NCBI GenBank assembly: GCA_018242605.1
Contig: JAFEBP010000005.1
Location: 272,861-336,860 of the forward strand
DNA from: Planctomycetota bacterium
Lineage (GTDB): Bacteria > Planctomycetota > Phycisphaerae > Phycisphaerales > UBA1924
Reading direction: 5' to 3'
Length of the DNA: 64,000 bases
Shown: piece after piece, positions 18,510 through 28,424 of the stretch
How the letters are laid out: every line of letters starts with the position of its first letter
Position numbering within the stretch: the first letter of the stretch is position 1
Translations under genes and position numbers: made by a program
Notes under the pieces: model-generated
What the model was told of the DNA's origin: nothing
Seen by the model: only the letters and a program-made list of their open reading frames with translations
Databases searched by the model: none

Positions 18510-20078
18510 ATGCGACACCGCATTCCGATCGCCTTCCTCATGATCTTGACCGGCATGATGCCGATGACCGCCCGAGCTCAGACTCCGCTCGGCACGGGGT
18601 TCACGTACCAGGGACGCCTCGACGAGACCGGCGTGCCCGTCAATGGGGAATTCCCAATGGTCTTCACGCTATGGGATTCAGCCACCGGTGGGGGCCAGGT
18701 TGGTCCGTCCCTGTCGTTTGACGGCTTGGGCGGGCACCCTGCTCCGATCAGCGTGACAAATGGGCTGTTCACAGCGACTCTGGACTTTGGCACCGGGACA
18801 ATGGGCCCCAATACACGCTGGCTTGAGACAACGGTGAACGGCGTGACCCTTTCGCCACGCCAGAAGATCACCCCGGCGCCATCCGCCTTGTTCTCTGCCG
18901 CGCCGTGGGCGAGCAGCGGCAGCACGATCTCGTACACGGGTGGAAACGTCGGCATCGGGACGGCGTCGCCCCTGAGCCTGCTGCATGCGCGAAGCGGCGG
19001 TGATTGCGAGATCGGCCTTGAGAGCAGCTCCCCCAACGGTCGGCGCTGGACGCTTCAGAGCAGCAGTGGGGCACTCGGTGGACAGGTTGCGTCCAGCTTT
19101 CAGATCATCGACCGCACCGTGGGGTTGAGCCGCGTTCTGATCGACACCATCGGGCGAGTTGGCATCGGCACCAGCAGCCCGGCGAATTGGCTGTCCGTCG
19201 CGGGGACGGCCGACTTCTCAGGCCCTGTCGCCATCGGCACGACAAGCACGTCAAACCCGCTGACGCTGCTGTCCGTCGCGGGCGACGCCGACTTTTCCGG
19301 CAAGGTCGGCATCGGCACCAGCAGCCCGTCGAATCGGCTGACCGTCGCGGGCAATGCGAACTTCACCGCCAACGTCAGCGTCGCCGGCGGCGTCGGCATT
19401 GGAACGGCCTCGCCCACTCGCAAGCTCGAGGTGCGAGGCTTTTCTGACACCGAGATCGGCATCATCAGCGATACCCCCAACGCGCACCTGTGGACGCTTC
19501 AAAGCTCCAACGGGATGGCCGGCGGCCAACTCGCCGCGAGCTTCCAGATCCTCGATCGCACTCTGGAAGCCAGCAGACTTCTGATCGATACGAACGGACG
19601 CGTGGGCATCGGCACGGCCGGCCCGGATCAACGGCTGACCGTCAACGGGGACGCGAGCAAGCCCGGCGGCGGGTCGTGGGCCGCGTTCAGCGACCCCCGC
19701 CTCAAGCACGACATCCGTCCCATGTCCGGCACGCTCGACACATTGCTCTCGTTGCACGGCTACTCATTCGAATACAACGCCGACGCCGTGGCCAGCGGCA
19801 AGGGCCTGCCGGGGCGTCAACTCGGCCTCATGGCCGACGAGGTCGAACGCGTGTTCCCCGACTGGGTCAGCCGCAACGACGCGGGCTACCGCTGTGTGAC
19901 CGAACGCGCCACCACGGCGCTCATGGTCGAATCGCTCCGCGACCTGCGCCAGGAGAAGGACGCGGAGATCTCTTCGCTGCGGGCTGAAAAGGACGCACAG
20001 ATCCGCGACCTCACCGAACGCCTCGCCCGCCTCGAAGCGATGATCGCTGGAAAAGGCACCGACTCGCGGCCCAAGTGA
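18510..20078 (+). CDS. Exported tail-fibre-like protein with S74 chaperone domain
   Basis: 522 residues from ATG 18510. A signal peptide ends near RAQ (residue 24) and is followed by the same TPLGTGFTYQGRL module as the RCC1 protein. The middle has repeated VGIGTSSPxNRLxVAGxA units, a beta-prism or shaft-like pattern. The C-terminal domain begins at AAFSDPRLKHDIRPM and is the intramolecular chaperone of endosialidase (peptidase S74): LMADEVERVFPDWV is typical. A coiled coil (LRQEKDAEISSLRAEKDAQIR) ends the chain and would drive trimerisation. It is probably a trimeric surface fibre that cleaves off its own chaperone. Confidence 0.88.
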   Translation: MRHRIPIAFLMILTGMMPMTARAQTPLGTGFTYQGRLDETGVPVNGEFPMVFTLWDSATGGGQVGPSLSFDGLGGHPAPISVTNGLFTATLDFGTGTMGPNTRWLETTVNGVTLSPRQKITPAPSALFSAAPWASSGSTISYTGGNVGIGTASPLSLLHARSGGDCEIGLESSSPNGRRWTLQSSSGALGGQVASSFQIIDRTVGLSRVLIDTIGRVGIGTSSPANWLSVAGTADFSGPVAIGTTSTSNPLTLLSVAGDADFSGKVGIGTSSPSNRLTVAGNANFTANVSVAGGVGIGTASPTRKLEVRGFSDTEIGIISDTPNAHLWTLQSSNGMAGGQLAASFQILDRTLEASRLLIDTNGRVGIGTAGPDQRLTVNGDASKPGGGSWAAFSDPRLKHDIRPMSGTLDTLLSLHGYSFEYNADAVASGKGLPGRQLGLMADEVERVFPDWVSRNDAGYRCVTERATTALMVESLRDLRQEKDAEISSLRAEKDAQIRDLTERLARLEAMIAGKGTDSRPK

Positions 20079-20603
20079 CCAAGGTACCGGCGCAAAGGCA
20101 CAACACGCATCCCACCCGATCATCCGTGCTGACATCACCGCGCGTTCGACCGCCTGCTGCACGTCCTCGACGAACGACAACCCCCGAGTCTTGCGACCCG
20201 GGGGTTATCAAATAGCGGGGCACGCGTTGGTACTCGCCTACGACCGCATTGCCGCCGTTTGGTGCGGTTTCGGTGGGGGCCCAAGCGGGTTGACGCAGAC
20301 GGCTGGGAGGCAGTCGCAGAAATGTGCGGCAGACCTTCAGCGCGGGAGCGATAGACAGCACGCACGCCGAACCAGTAGTGGGGGAGTCGCTTGATGTGTG
20401 CCAGGTCGCGGTGCGACAGATGCGCAAATACTCCCAGAACACATGAAAGATCTGGATGCGAGTGGAAAGCGGTGCGCTCCTTTTTCCCACTGCAAACGAT
20501 CACACAATCACCCGGTCCCGGTGCTTTCCGCGGCATTTCTGTGCATTGTGTGCATTCTGTGCGCTCCTGACACTGACACAATCTGTCTAGATGGGCTCCT
20601 CGA
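20079..20603. other. Intergenic region between convergent exported-protein genes
   Basis: 525 bp between the S74 gene and the minus-strand sorting-tail protein. It holds the hairpin at 20179-20206. No gene is supported in the remainder. Confidence 0.5.
20179..20206. terminator. Hairpin, terminator-like; second copy
   Basis: AACCCCCG pairs with CGGGGGTT, then one A/C mismatch, then GTC with GAC around a TTGC loop, giving an 11-bp paired stem. Sequence and flanks (GCGACCCGGGGGT and ATCAAA) match the copy at 17987-18012. It is placed 100 bp after the S74 gene. Confidence 0.65.
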
Positions 20604-23033
20604 TCAGCGTCCCACAGTTCGGACGTGGGCCACTTGGCGACGCCGGCGAATCCGGAGAAGCCCAATCAATGCCACTATGCCGACAGCGGAGGGTGCGGGG
20701 ATAAAGGTTCCGTCGTTCAGTGAATGGACCTGAAGTATGTTCGACGATTCATTGAGCTCAACAGAGTAGCTCCAACCGGGAAGCAGGTTCTGGACGTCCA
20801 CGGACGCGAACGCTCCATGAACCACGGTCGCATCGCCCGTCAGCAACAGATTGAACACGTCCCCAGCGCGAGGAGCAAAGTTGTCCACGAACGTCAGGCG
20901 GAGCAAACCATCGAGCGTGAGATTCGTCGCGGTCAGCAGATTGATTTGGTCGTATGCCCCAGCGACGGTTCCGCCGATCTCCATCGCCATGACGGATCCG
21001 GCCTCGTTAATGAGTTCGTCTTCGATGACCAGGGTCCCCGCCGAGTGCCCCGGACTGATGATGCCTCCCGCGTTCACAACACGGCCAAGGATGTGACCGT
21101 TGCCGGCAAGAGTCCCTCCTGGAACGATCCGGAGCGTCCCCGGCAGCACGAGGTTCTCGTTGCCGGGGCCAACCAGAATTCGTCCCCCAGAACGCGCGTC
21201 GACCACACCTTGGCTCCAGGACTCAAGGGTTGTGCCGACCGTGATGAGACCCTGGGCTCGAGCTTGAAGTAGTCCCGAGCCCCCTTCACCCGTGGCAGTA
21301 TGACCGCCGACGAACATGGTGGACGCAGTGTCCCACCGCGAGCCCGTCCCGCTCACCGAGACCGTGCCTTCGCTGCCGGAGATTCGGCCAACGCGTCCAA
21401 ATGCGCTTTGCACCGAACCGCCCCCCGTTACAGACATTGATCCCCGGCTGGTAAAACCGACATTGATCGCGTTGGCCGCGGAGAGCGCGGCGTGATCCGA
21501 TACGGAAACCATTCCGTGGCTCGGATCGGCGCCACCCGGTCCAGCACCGACCGTGACGGTGAAATCTGAAGCAACCGTCGTCCCCGTCCCGGAAACGGTA
21601 AGAGACCCCGATGTCCCGACTCCAGCGTCCGCAACAGCAAGGTCGTTCGCATGGAGTGAGCCGCCATTTGTGACTAAGACAGTGCCCGCGCCACCGCCTT
21701 CTCCAATCGGCATGAACCCACCCGCCGTGACGGTCCCGTGGTTCACGGTGACGCTTCCGGACCCGTGGTTGCGTCCGACCCTCAGCTCACCGGCCACGTT
21801 CCATGCACCGTTGTCGGTAATCGACACACCTCCATTAGGCGATGACTCGATTCCCACGTACCCGCGTGCGCTGCTCACGAGTCCGCCAAACCCGATGTTC
21901 AGCCGTCCACCCGCCTGTTGACTGCCCACGATGATCTCGTCGGCCACAGAAAGAAGACTTGAGTAGTCGCCGCCGATGGTGCATGCGTTGTTCTGTCCTT
22001 GCCCGATCGTTCCGACCCAGAAACTTTGCGCACTGGCCGAAGCCCCACTCACGAGCAACTCGGAACCTCCTTGCGCAAGGGAGCCGACCCGCAGCACGCT
22101 GGAAGCACTCAGATGGGCCCCGTTCCGGATATCGGCATCGCCGCTGCCGGTCGCTCCCACGAAGACGTTTGTTGCTTCCACTGAGGACCCGGTACCGATT
22201 ACCGAGAGTGTCCCGTGTGAGAAGAAGTTGCCGTTGGTACCTTCACCCAGGATGAGTTCTCGGGGCGCCAAGACGCCACCACCGCTTACGTTCACGCGGC
22301 CCGTCGAGCCGTTGTAAACGCCCGCCTTGAGAGCGCCCGCGGCTGTGACGTGTGCACCGTTCGCAACATTTAATGTACCGAGTCCCGCCGAGCCCACGTC
22401 CAACCAAGCGCCAACGCTCCACCGCGCCTGTTGCCCCCGAACATCGACCGTGCCGGTGCTATTGAACGCCTTTGCGATGTAAACGCCATTGCTGGTTAAG
22501 GTTCCTTGGCGGATCGCCAAGCTCGCGGACTGGCCGTCGAGATCGGCGATGTGAGTCTCGTCTGTGATGCGCAGGCTGCCCTGACTCGGCGCCGGCTGAG
22601 TAGGCGCCCAGCCGCCGACTCCACTCCCGAAGTTGAACTCGTAACTGCCGTTATGAATGATCACCCTTGCCACGGTCGCATTCACTGCGTCCCAGTGCGA
22701 CTGAGTTCCGCCAATGCGGCCCTGGTAGTTGAAGTCTCCGAAGAACACGCTTGAAGGGTTCTGGCCGAGTGGATTGAGCGGAGGACGAGCCGGGAACCCG
22801 GGGGCCGTGCCTCCGGCGCTGAAGTGGAGCACGTCGCCGGCGCGGGGCACGCTGAACCCATGCCAATATTGGCCGCCGGCGAAAGCACCGTTGAAGTAGA
22901 TCTCGTCCGAGGGGCTAAACTGAAACATCCAATAACGATCATCGGCCCGGGCGGGCGCCCATAGCGCCAGACTGCAAGCGATTCCAGTGACGGCGGCGAT
23001 CCGACGGGCAAGCACAACGTATGTCGAATACAT
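20604..23033 (-). CDS. Large exported beta-strand-repeat protein with PEP-CTERM-like tail
   Basis: 809 residues from an ATG at 23033, with a strong ribosome site (GAAGGAGAGAG). A signal peptide ends at PARA. The body is a long series of beta-helix-like units of about 45 residues, each with GxVxVSGxGS-type strands (for example GTVSVSGTGSRW, GSMSVTGGGSVQ), as in autotransporter-type surface proteins. The end is a sorting tail: a PAPS motif, a hydrophobic stretch (AVGIVALIGLLR) and an RRRR cluster, in the style of PEP-CTERM/exosortase substrates, followed by 11 extra residues. It is probably anchored or released at the outer surface. Confidence 0.85.
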   Translation of the reverse strand: MYSTYVVLARRIAAVTGIACSLALWAPARADDRYWMFQFSPSDEIYFNGAFAGGQYWHGFSVPRAGDVLHFSAGGTAPGFPARPPLNPLGQNPSSVFFGDFNYQGRIGGTQSHWDAVNATVARVIIHNGSYEFNFGSGVGGWAPTQPAPSQGSLRITDETHIADLDGQSASLAIRQGTLTSNGVYIAKAFNSTGTVDVRGQQARWSVGAWLDVGSAGLGTLNVANGAHVTAAGALKAGVYNGSTGRVNVSGGGVLAPRELILGEGTNGNFFSHGTLSVIGTGSSVEATNVFVGATGSGDADIRNGAHLSASSVLRVGSLAQGGSELLVSGASASAQSFWVGTIGQGQNNACTIGGDYSSLLSVADEIIVGSQQAGGRLNIGFGGLVSSARGYVGIESSPNGGVSITDNGAWNVAGELRVGRNHGSGSVTVNHGTVTAGGFMPIGEGGGAGTVLVTNGGSLHANDLAVADAGVGTSGSLTVSGTGTTVASDFTVTVGAGPGGADPSHGMVSVSDHAALSAANAINVGFTSRGSMSVTGGGSVQSAFGRVGRISGSEGTVSVSGTGSRWDTASTMFVGGHTATGEGGSGLLQARAQGLITVGTTLESWSQGVVDARSGGRILVGPGNENLVLPGTLRIVPGGTLAGNGHILGRVVNAGGIISPGHSAGTLVIEDELINEAGSVMAMEIGGTVAGAYDQINLLTATNLTLDGLLRLTFVDNFAPRAGDVFNLLLTGDATVVHGAFASVDVQNLLPGWSYSVELNESSNILQVHSLNDGTFIPAPSAVGIVALIGLLRIRRRRQVAHVRTVGR

Positions 23034-23186
23034 CACTCTCTCCTTCGTTGAGGCGAACCGATTCCTAGCACCGTCCGCCACTCGGCGGGGTATTGCACGG
23101 ACCGGCAGCCCCGCGTAACTAATGGCGTAACCGGTGACTCGACTTGCGCGCAATTCATTCTTTTTTTCAGTGTGCTCCGAGCGCTC

Positions 23187-24068
23187 TCAAGAAGCCGCAC
23201 CTTTGACTGCCGAGCGCGAGTGATCGAGGGGGACGGGAAGGCAGTTCGACCGCCTGCAAATCGCCTCACCGCGCACGCGGTGACGCCGAAGAACCGAAGC
23301 GGTCCACAGGACCAGCATGCTGATTGACGATGGCGACGGCAACTGGCTCGTTTCAAACTCCATGCCGACAGGCAACCGTCGCAGTCTGGTTACCAAAGAG
23401 CCTAGAGCGTCACCCGCCTGACTGTACTGGTACAACAAGAAGGTGTTTGAGCCCACCCAAACTGTCTGATCTAACGGGTCGAATGCCAGCCCGGAACTCC
23501 AACCCTGGGCGGTAAAACTGCCGAGCAGCGACCCCGATCCATCGCGGTGTTCGACCCGGCCGGTCGTTGAGCTCGACAGCCAGAAACTCCCATCCGCCGG
23601 ATTCATCGAAATCCCGGCCGGGTCCGGCAGGGAGCCCGACACGTTGAACAGCGCGATTCGATTCCGCCAAGTGCGATCGAACCGTAACACATCGCCGGTC
23701 GCCCCGTCGACGCTGTAGTTGTACACGCCGTCAGACGTGCCATCGGTCAGACGCGAACCATTAGCCCCGTTGGTATAGGGTCCGCCGCTGATCGGCAAGC
23801 CCGATAGCGAGAAGCGGGAGCCCGAGTTTCCGCCAGAATAACCCATCGTTCGTACATCACCCCCCGCGACCGCGATGCAGAAGTCGTTGGTATCAAGGGT
23901 TGTAGTCCAAGTCTGGCTAGAACCTTGAAGAAGGCCAAGACGCACCAGGCCATCTCCTCCTGGAACGCCCGTGACGTACAGCGTGCCCGACGGGCCGGTA
24001 GCGCGGCCCGGTTCAGCCGCGAATACAACTGCGAGCGTGCAGAGCAAAGCCATTCGGAAGTCGGGCAC
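23187..24068 (-). CDS. Exported protein with NHL-like repeats and sorting-type tail
   Basis: 293 residues from a GTG at 24068, supported by GAGGAG 7 nt upstream. A signal peptide (ALLCTLAVVFAAEPGRA) is followed by weak propeller-like repeats such as NPADGSFWLSSSTTGRVEH and FDPLDQTVWVGS. Near residue 245 a sorting-like stretch LPSPSSISMLVLWTASVLRR appears, but 35 further residues follow, so the tail may have lost function through a lost stop or a frameshift. It lies behind the larger sorting-tail protein on the same strand, 153 bp apart in coordinates. Confidence 0.7.
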   Translation of the reverse strand: MPDFRMALLCTLAVVFAAEPGRATGPSGTLYVTGVPGGDGLVRLGLLQGSSQTWTTTLDTNDFCIAVAGGDVRTMGYSGGNSGSRFSLSGLPISGGPYTNGANGSRLTDGTSDGVYNYSVDGATGDVLRFDRTWRNRIALFNVSGSLPDPAGISMNPADGSFWLSSSTTGRVEHRDGSGSLLGSFTAQGWSSGLAFDPLDQTVWVGSNTFLLYQYSQAGDALGSLVTRLRRLPVGMEFETSQLPSPSSISMLVLWTASVLRRHRVRGEAICRRSNCLPVPLDHSRSAVKGAAS

Positions 24069-24295
24069 GATTACATCTCCTCAATACACAGCGAAACATC
24101 ACCGACGGTCACTCGTGCAGCCAAGAACGAGGTCTAGATCCGTTAGGACCTTGCGACGTGCTCGAAGCGAGGCCCCCCTTTCGGACCGCGCATGGCAAAG
24201 AGACCCCGTGAAGCCCTTCCTATATCTGGCGTAGATTGGGCTTGACATTGCGCGAGAAGATGAAATTTTTGCAGAATATCTGCTACCATGGCATC

Positions 24296-24880
24296 GTGGT
24301 TGATCTCCCACCTAGCGAGCTCGCTGCCTGTTTGCATGCTTCCAGAGCCGACCCTGTGGCCATGGACCGGATACTGCCCCTCGTATACGACCGAGCCCGC
24401 GAAATTGCGTTGCAGGTGCTTGACGGCGATCGGGCCCAACTGTGGGTGGACGCCAGCTCTCTGGTGCAACGGGCCATGATTCGACTGCTCGATCAAGAAC
24501 AAGTGGACTTGCAAGACGCGGCAAGGCTTTCGGGCGTGCTCGCCAAGATCATGCGGCGGATCGTCGTTGACATCGCCAGGCAAGAAACCGCGGACAAGCG
24601 CGGTGGCGGCATGGCCCGGGTCTCGTTACACGCTCTGTACGGGCGAGAACCGAGCGATGAGGACGCCCGCGTGGTGAGCGCTCTTGAGTTTGAGGATGCG
24701 CTCGACGCGCTTACCAAGGACAACCCCGAGGCTGCCCTGGTGGCGGAGATGCGGCTATGGGGCGGCATGGACCTGATTGCCACCTCCGCGGCGATCGGGC
24801 AGACGTACGCCAACACCCGCACGCTCTGGAACTACGCGAAGGCATGGCTGGCGCGGGAACTTGCCGGGGGAAATGCGTGA
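24296..24880 (+). CDS. ECF sigma factor, planctomycete TIGR02999-like
   Basis: About 194 residues from a GTG at 24296; an ATG at 24260 is the alternative. The order is a sigma region 2 (RILPLVYDRAREIALQ, then ASSLVQRAMIRLLDQ), an IMRRIVVDIARQETADKRGGG stretch characteristic of this subfamily, and a region 4 (LDALTKDNPEAALVAEMRLWGGMDLIATSAAIGQTYANTRTLW, read in parts). Region 4 is weaker than in the paralogue at 33,492. The next gene, a kinase, starts 2 bp downstream, so the two form a sigma/kinase unit. GTG was chosen because it gives the same short N-terminus as the family. Confidence 0.82.
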   Translation: MVDLPPSELAACLHASRADPVAMDRILPLVYDRAREIALQVLDGDRAQLWVDASSLVQRAMIRLLDQEQVDLQDAARLSGVLAKIMRRIVVDIARQETADKRGGGMARVSLHALYGREPSDEDARVVSALEFEDALDALTKDNPEAALVAEMRLWGGMDLIATSAAIGQTYANTRTLWNYAKAWLARELAGGNA

Positions 24881-24882
24881 GA

Positions 24883-27282
24883 ATGCCGCTGAACAGGTCC
24901 ATCATGGGCGTGTTCGACCGCCTACGCCAACTTCCCATCGCCGAACGGGCTGCGGCACTCTCGGACGAGGATGTACTCAGCGATGCAGAACGTGCAGCGG
25001 TACGGTCGCTGCTGGAACACGACAGCCCGACGGAGGAGTTCCTCGGAGCACCGGTCGAGCGGGCAAGCTGCTCGCTGCTCGAGCCGCTGATTGCCCGATG
25101 TCTTCCGTCGGTGCTGCATGGGTACAAAATCTTAAAGCCGGTTGGACGGGGAAGCTTCGGGACCGTATTTCTCGCAGAGCAAAGTTCGCCGCGGCGGCTG
25201 GTCGCGATCAAGCTCCTCCCGGCGGGCGCGGACGAGTCACAGTCCCGCCGATTTCAGTTTGAAGCCCAGGCACTGGCGCGTCTGAATCACCCGAACGTCG
25301 CCGGCGTTCTCGAGCTTGCGGTGCACGAAAACCAGCCCTATCTTGTGATGGAGTATGTTGACGGGGTGCCTCTAAATGCGTTCGCCGAAGCCAAGTCGCT
25401 CGGACTAGCCGAGCGGATTGAGTTGTTGATCCGGATTTGCGACGGCGTCGTGCACGTGCACCAACGCGGCGTGCTCCATCGCGACTTGGCACCAAAGAAC
25501 ATCCTGGTTACGGCGTCGGGCGTTCCGAAGATTGTTGATTTCGGACTTGCAATCGACAAAGCACTGCGCGTTGACGAGGTGCTGCGGATCACGCTCCCGG
25601 GAAGCGTGATTGGAACGCTTCGGTATGTAAGCCCCGAGCAGTTGGCCGGAGACGCTGGGATGGTGGACGAGCGCAGCGACCTGTACTCGCTCGGGGTCAT
25701 CGCGTTCGAGCTGCTGGTCGGAGCCCACCCTTACCTGAACGAGCCCGCTTCCCTGGTCGATGCGGTCCAACAACTGGCGGTCGCGCCGAACGCCCCGATC
25801 TCCGGAAAGAACCACGGAATCCCGCGGGATCTACACGCGGTACTTCGGCGGGCTATCGATCGTGACCCGGCAAGGCGGTACCAGACCGCCGCGGATTTTG
25901 GAGAAGACCTTCGCCGCGTGCTTGAGCAGCGCCCGGTCGCGGCGGTCCCCTGGTCATGGAAGTACCGGAGTGCCAAGTTCTGTGCCCGCAACAGGCGGCT
26001 GGTCGTTGCCGCCGGCGTGGCGATGTCGATGATCGTGTTGGCAGTTGGCAGCGAGGTCGGATCGCTCCGCCGAGAGGCACACACCCGCAACTCGGCCCTG
26101 ACGGCACTGGACATCGTGGTGAATCGCCTGTTGTCGCCGCTGGGACCGCGCATCGGCACGCTTGATGAGCGAGAGCGGCTGCTCGTGGACATTGAGCCCG
26201 AGCTCCTGCGCATGCAGAAGCGATCGCCCGGCGATGCGAGGGTACTCAAACTCTGCGCCGACTACCAGATTGCCCGCAGTGACATCCACCGTGACCGCGG
26301 CCGCGATGATGCTTCACTGGCGGCGTGTGCAGAGGCGGTGCAGACATATGAACGTCTGTACGGGCCCTCGCAGGCAGGATCCGAAATTTCCGTCGCATAC
26401 TCAACTTCTCTAGCCAAACTGGGTGATGCTCAACGTCGCTTGGGCCAGATAGACGCGGGGATGGCATCGTACCGTCATGCTCTGGAAGTTGACGAGGCGA
26501 GTGTTCGGGCACGACCGGACGACCTCACCGCCCTTAACACTCTCTATTGGAGCTTAACGCGATTCGCCGAGGCTACCGGCGTGAAAACATCATTCGACCA
26601 GGCGTACACCGACCGGGCGTGGGACATCTCCAATCGGATGCAGGAGGTCGACCCTGACAACTGGCGGTCACTCGAGACGCTTGTTCACTCGCGGTTTGGG
26701 AGGTATATCCGCCAGCCGGACGGCCAGCGCGATGTCGGACCGTTGATGGAGGCAGAAGCCGCGTCCGCACGGCTTGTTGCGGCCGACCCCGATTCTGCGG
26801 TTCATAACTCCAAGCGGCTCTTGATTCTCACAGACGTACTCAAACTTCCGCCTCTGGCTGTTGCGCTACCAGAACGGGACAGGTGCCTCACACAGGCCTT
26901 GGAGGTCGAGACGCGGCTCGTGCGCAATCAAGGCGAGACAAGGGTCGAGGATCGCGTGCTGATCCAGTTTCGCGCCCGCCTTATGGAGATCGCGGCAAAG
27001 GCCGGGGACGACGTGGGTGTGGTTACTCACTGCGAGCAGTTCCTGGAACACACGGCCCACTGCGCTGCGGGCGGCTTTGGTACATCGTCCGATGTCGAAG
27101 CCGCGTACTACACCCTCCGGACGATCTACCTGCCGTCCCTGCTACGGGCAGACCCTGACCATGCTCAAGGACGATATCAACAGTGGCACGATCGGCTGTC
27201 CCGGCTTGCCGCGGCGAGATTTCCGCGAAGCGAGGTGACCGCCGAGCTGCTTCATGGGAAGCAGGAGAGCGTGCGACCGTAG
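24883..27282 (+). CDS. Membrane Ser/Thr protein kinase with TPR-like C-terminus, atypical catalytic loop
   Basis: 799 residues from ATG 24883; a GTG at 24877 would overlap the sigma gene stop. The kinase domain covers about 80-345: GRGSFG (88-93), VAIK with Lys110, HRDLAPKN (199-206) and DFG (219-221). The catalytic-loop Lys of HRDLKPxN is replaced by Ala, although the Asp and Asn remain. A transmembrane helix lies near 373-392. The last 380 residues look like helical, TPR-type repeats (AKLGDAQRRLGQIDAGMASYRHALEVD region). It is coupled to the ECF sigma gene and is likely its partner in signalling. Confidence 0.9.
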   Translation: MPLNRSIMGVFDRLRQLPIAERAAALSDEDVLSDAERAAVRSLLEHDSPTEEFLGAPVERASCSLLEPLIARCLPSVLHGYKILKPVGRGSFGTVFLAEQSSPRRLVAIKLLPAGADESQSRRFQFEAQALARLNHPNVAGVLELAVHENQPYLVMEYVDGVPLNAFAEAKSLGLAERIELLIRICDGVVHVHQRGVLHRDLAPKNILVTASGVPKIVDFGLAIDKALRVDEVLRITLPGSVIGTLRYVSPEQLAGDAGMVDERSDLYSLGVIAFELLVGAHPYLNEPASLVDAVQQLAVAPNAPISGKNHGIPRDLHAVLRRAIDRDPARRYQTAADFGEDLRRVLEQRPVAAVPWSWKYRSAKFCARNRRLVVAAGVAMSMIVLAVGSEVGSLRREAHTRNSALTALDIVVNRLLSPLGPRIGTLDERERLLVDIEPELLRMQKRSPGDARVLKLCADYQIARSDIHRDRGRDDASLAACAEAVQTYERLYGPSQAGSEISVAYSTSLAKLGDAQRRLGQIDAGMASYRHALEVDEASVRARPDDLTALNTLYWSLTRFAEATGVKTSFDQAYTDRAWDISNRMQEVDPDNWRSLETLVHSRFGRYIRQPDGQRDVGPLMEAEAASARLVAADPDSAVHNSKRLLILTDVLKLPPLAVALPERDRCLTQALEVETRLVRNQGETRVEDRVLIQFRARLMEIAAKAGDDVGVVTHCEQFLEHTAHCAAGGFGTSSDVEAAYYTLRTIYLPSLLRADPDHAQGRYQQWHDRLSRLAAARFPRSEVTAELLHGKQESVRP

Positions 27283-27849
27283 CGAGAGCGAGAGCGGTGC
27301 TCGCCGTCCTCCAACGAGGCTACCACCAACTCGCCAGGGAATCAGCGACCTGCTTCGAGCTGCCCGGCCGAGGCTCGGCCGAGCGCGGCGTAATCGCAAG
27401 ATTACAGTAAAAGTTCCGCGGCTCTGCTCAGTGGGAGGCGAGGCCGACATCGGGCAACGCCCTTTTTCGCGAGTGATGAATTTGTCGGAGAGTGCGACGA
27501 CACGCTTGATCGAGGGACCGTCAGGCGTCACTTGAACCGCGCGTGTGGCCTTGTGTGTCACGACTTGCAGCGCGAGCTTCTCCCCGAAGGACGCCACGAT
27601 TCGTCGCTCCAAGTTGAGCCACAGATGAATCACGACGCCCAACCCCGCCGCACGCCGCTTGGCGTTCACCGCCCGGAGAAGCATGAACAGCTAAGGGCGG
27701 ACCGGGGCGTAGGGCACCCAGCCCAGACCGGTGAGCTAGGCTCCGAGTTGTTCGGTGGTGCGCCGCGTGGCGAGGTCTTCGAAGTAGGCCTTGAAGGGAC
27801 GCTTGGCCCAGAAGATATCGAAGGGGATCGAGAGTGAATTTGCCTTTTA
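27283..27849. other. Non-coding or degenerate region
   Basis: No intact gene. On the minus strand, interrupted frames between about 27,480 and 27,850 look like degraded coding sequence (for example a block reading IPFDIFWAKRPFKAYFEDL near 27,760-27,830, ended by a stop), but I do not recognise the family. It borders the mobile-element relics to the right. Confidence 0.45.
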
Positions 27850-28040
27850 GATCATTCGCCGCAACACATTTGCCCGCTGCCGGAACACTCGCATCGAGCG
27901 TGTTGAACACATTGGTCCCGCGGTAGAACTGCTGTTGGACCACGGCTATCTGCGTCCCGCGTTGAAATCGAAGTCGACGCGCGGGCGTCCGGAGTCTCCA
28001 CGTTTCTTCGTTATCCCGAACGCACTCGGCATGGGAGGAG
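27850..28040 (+). pseudogene. C-terminal relic of a DUF3987-type (primase-associated) protein
   Basis: In one plus frame the sequence reads IERVEHIGPAVELLLDHGYL and then RGRPESPRFFVIPN. This is the usual end of DUF3987/YfjI-like proteins of integrated elements (a winged helix, then GRPSxxYxxNP). No start and no upstream domain are left, so it is a fragment. It is followed directly by a recombinase fragment in another frame, the normal gene order in planctomycete elements. Confidence 0.5.
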
Positions 28041-28052
28041 GGCACCGAGCAT

Positions 28053-28424
<372 letters not shown>

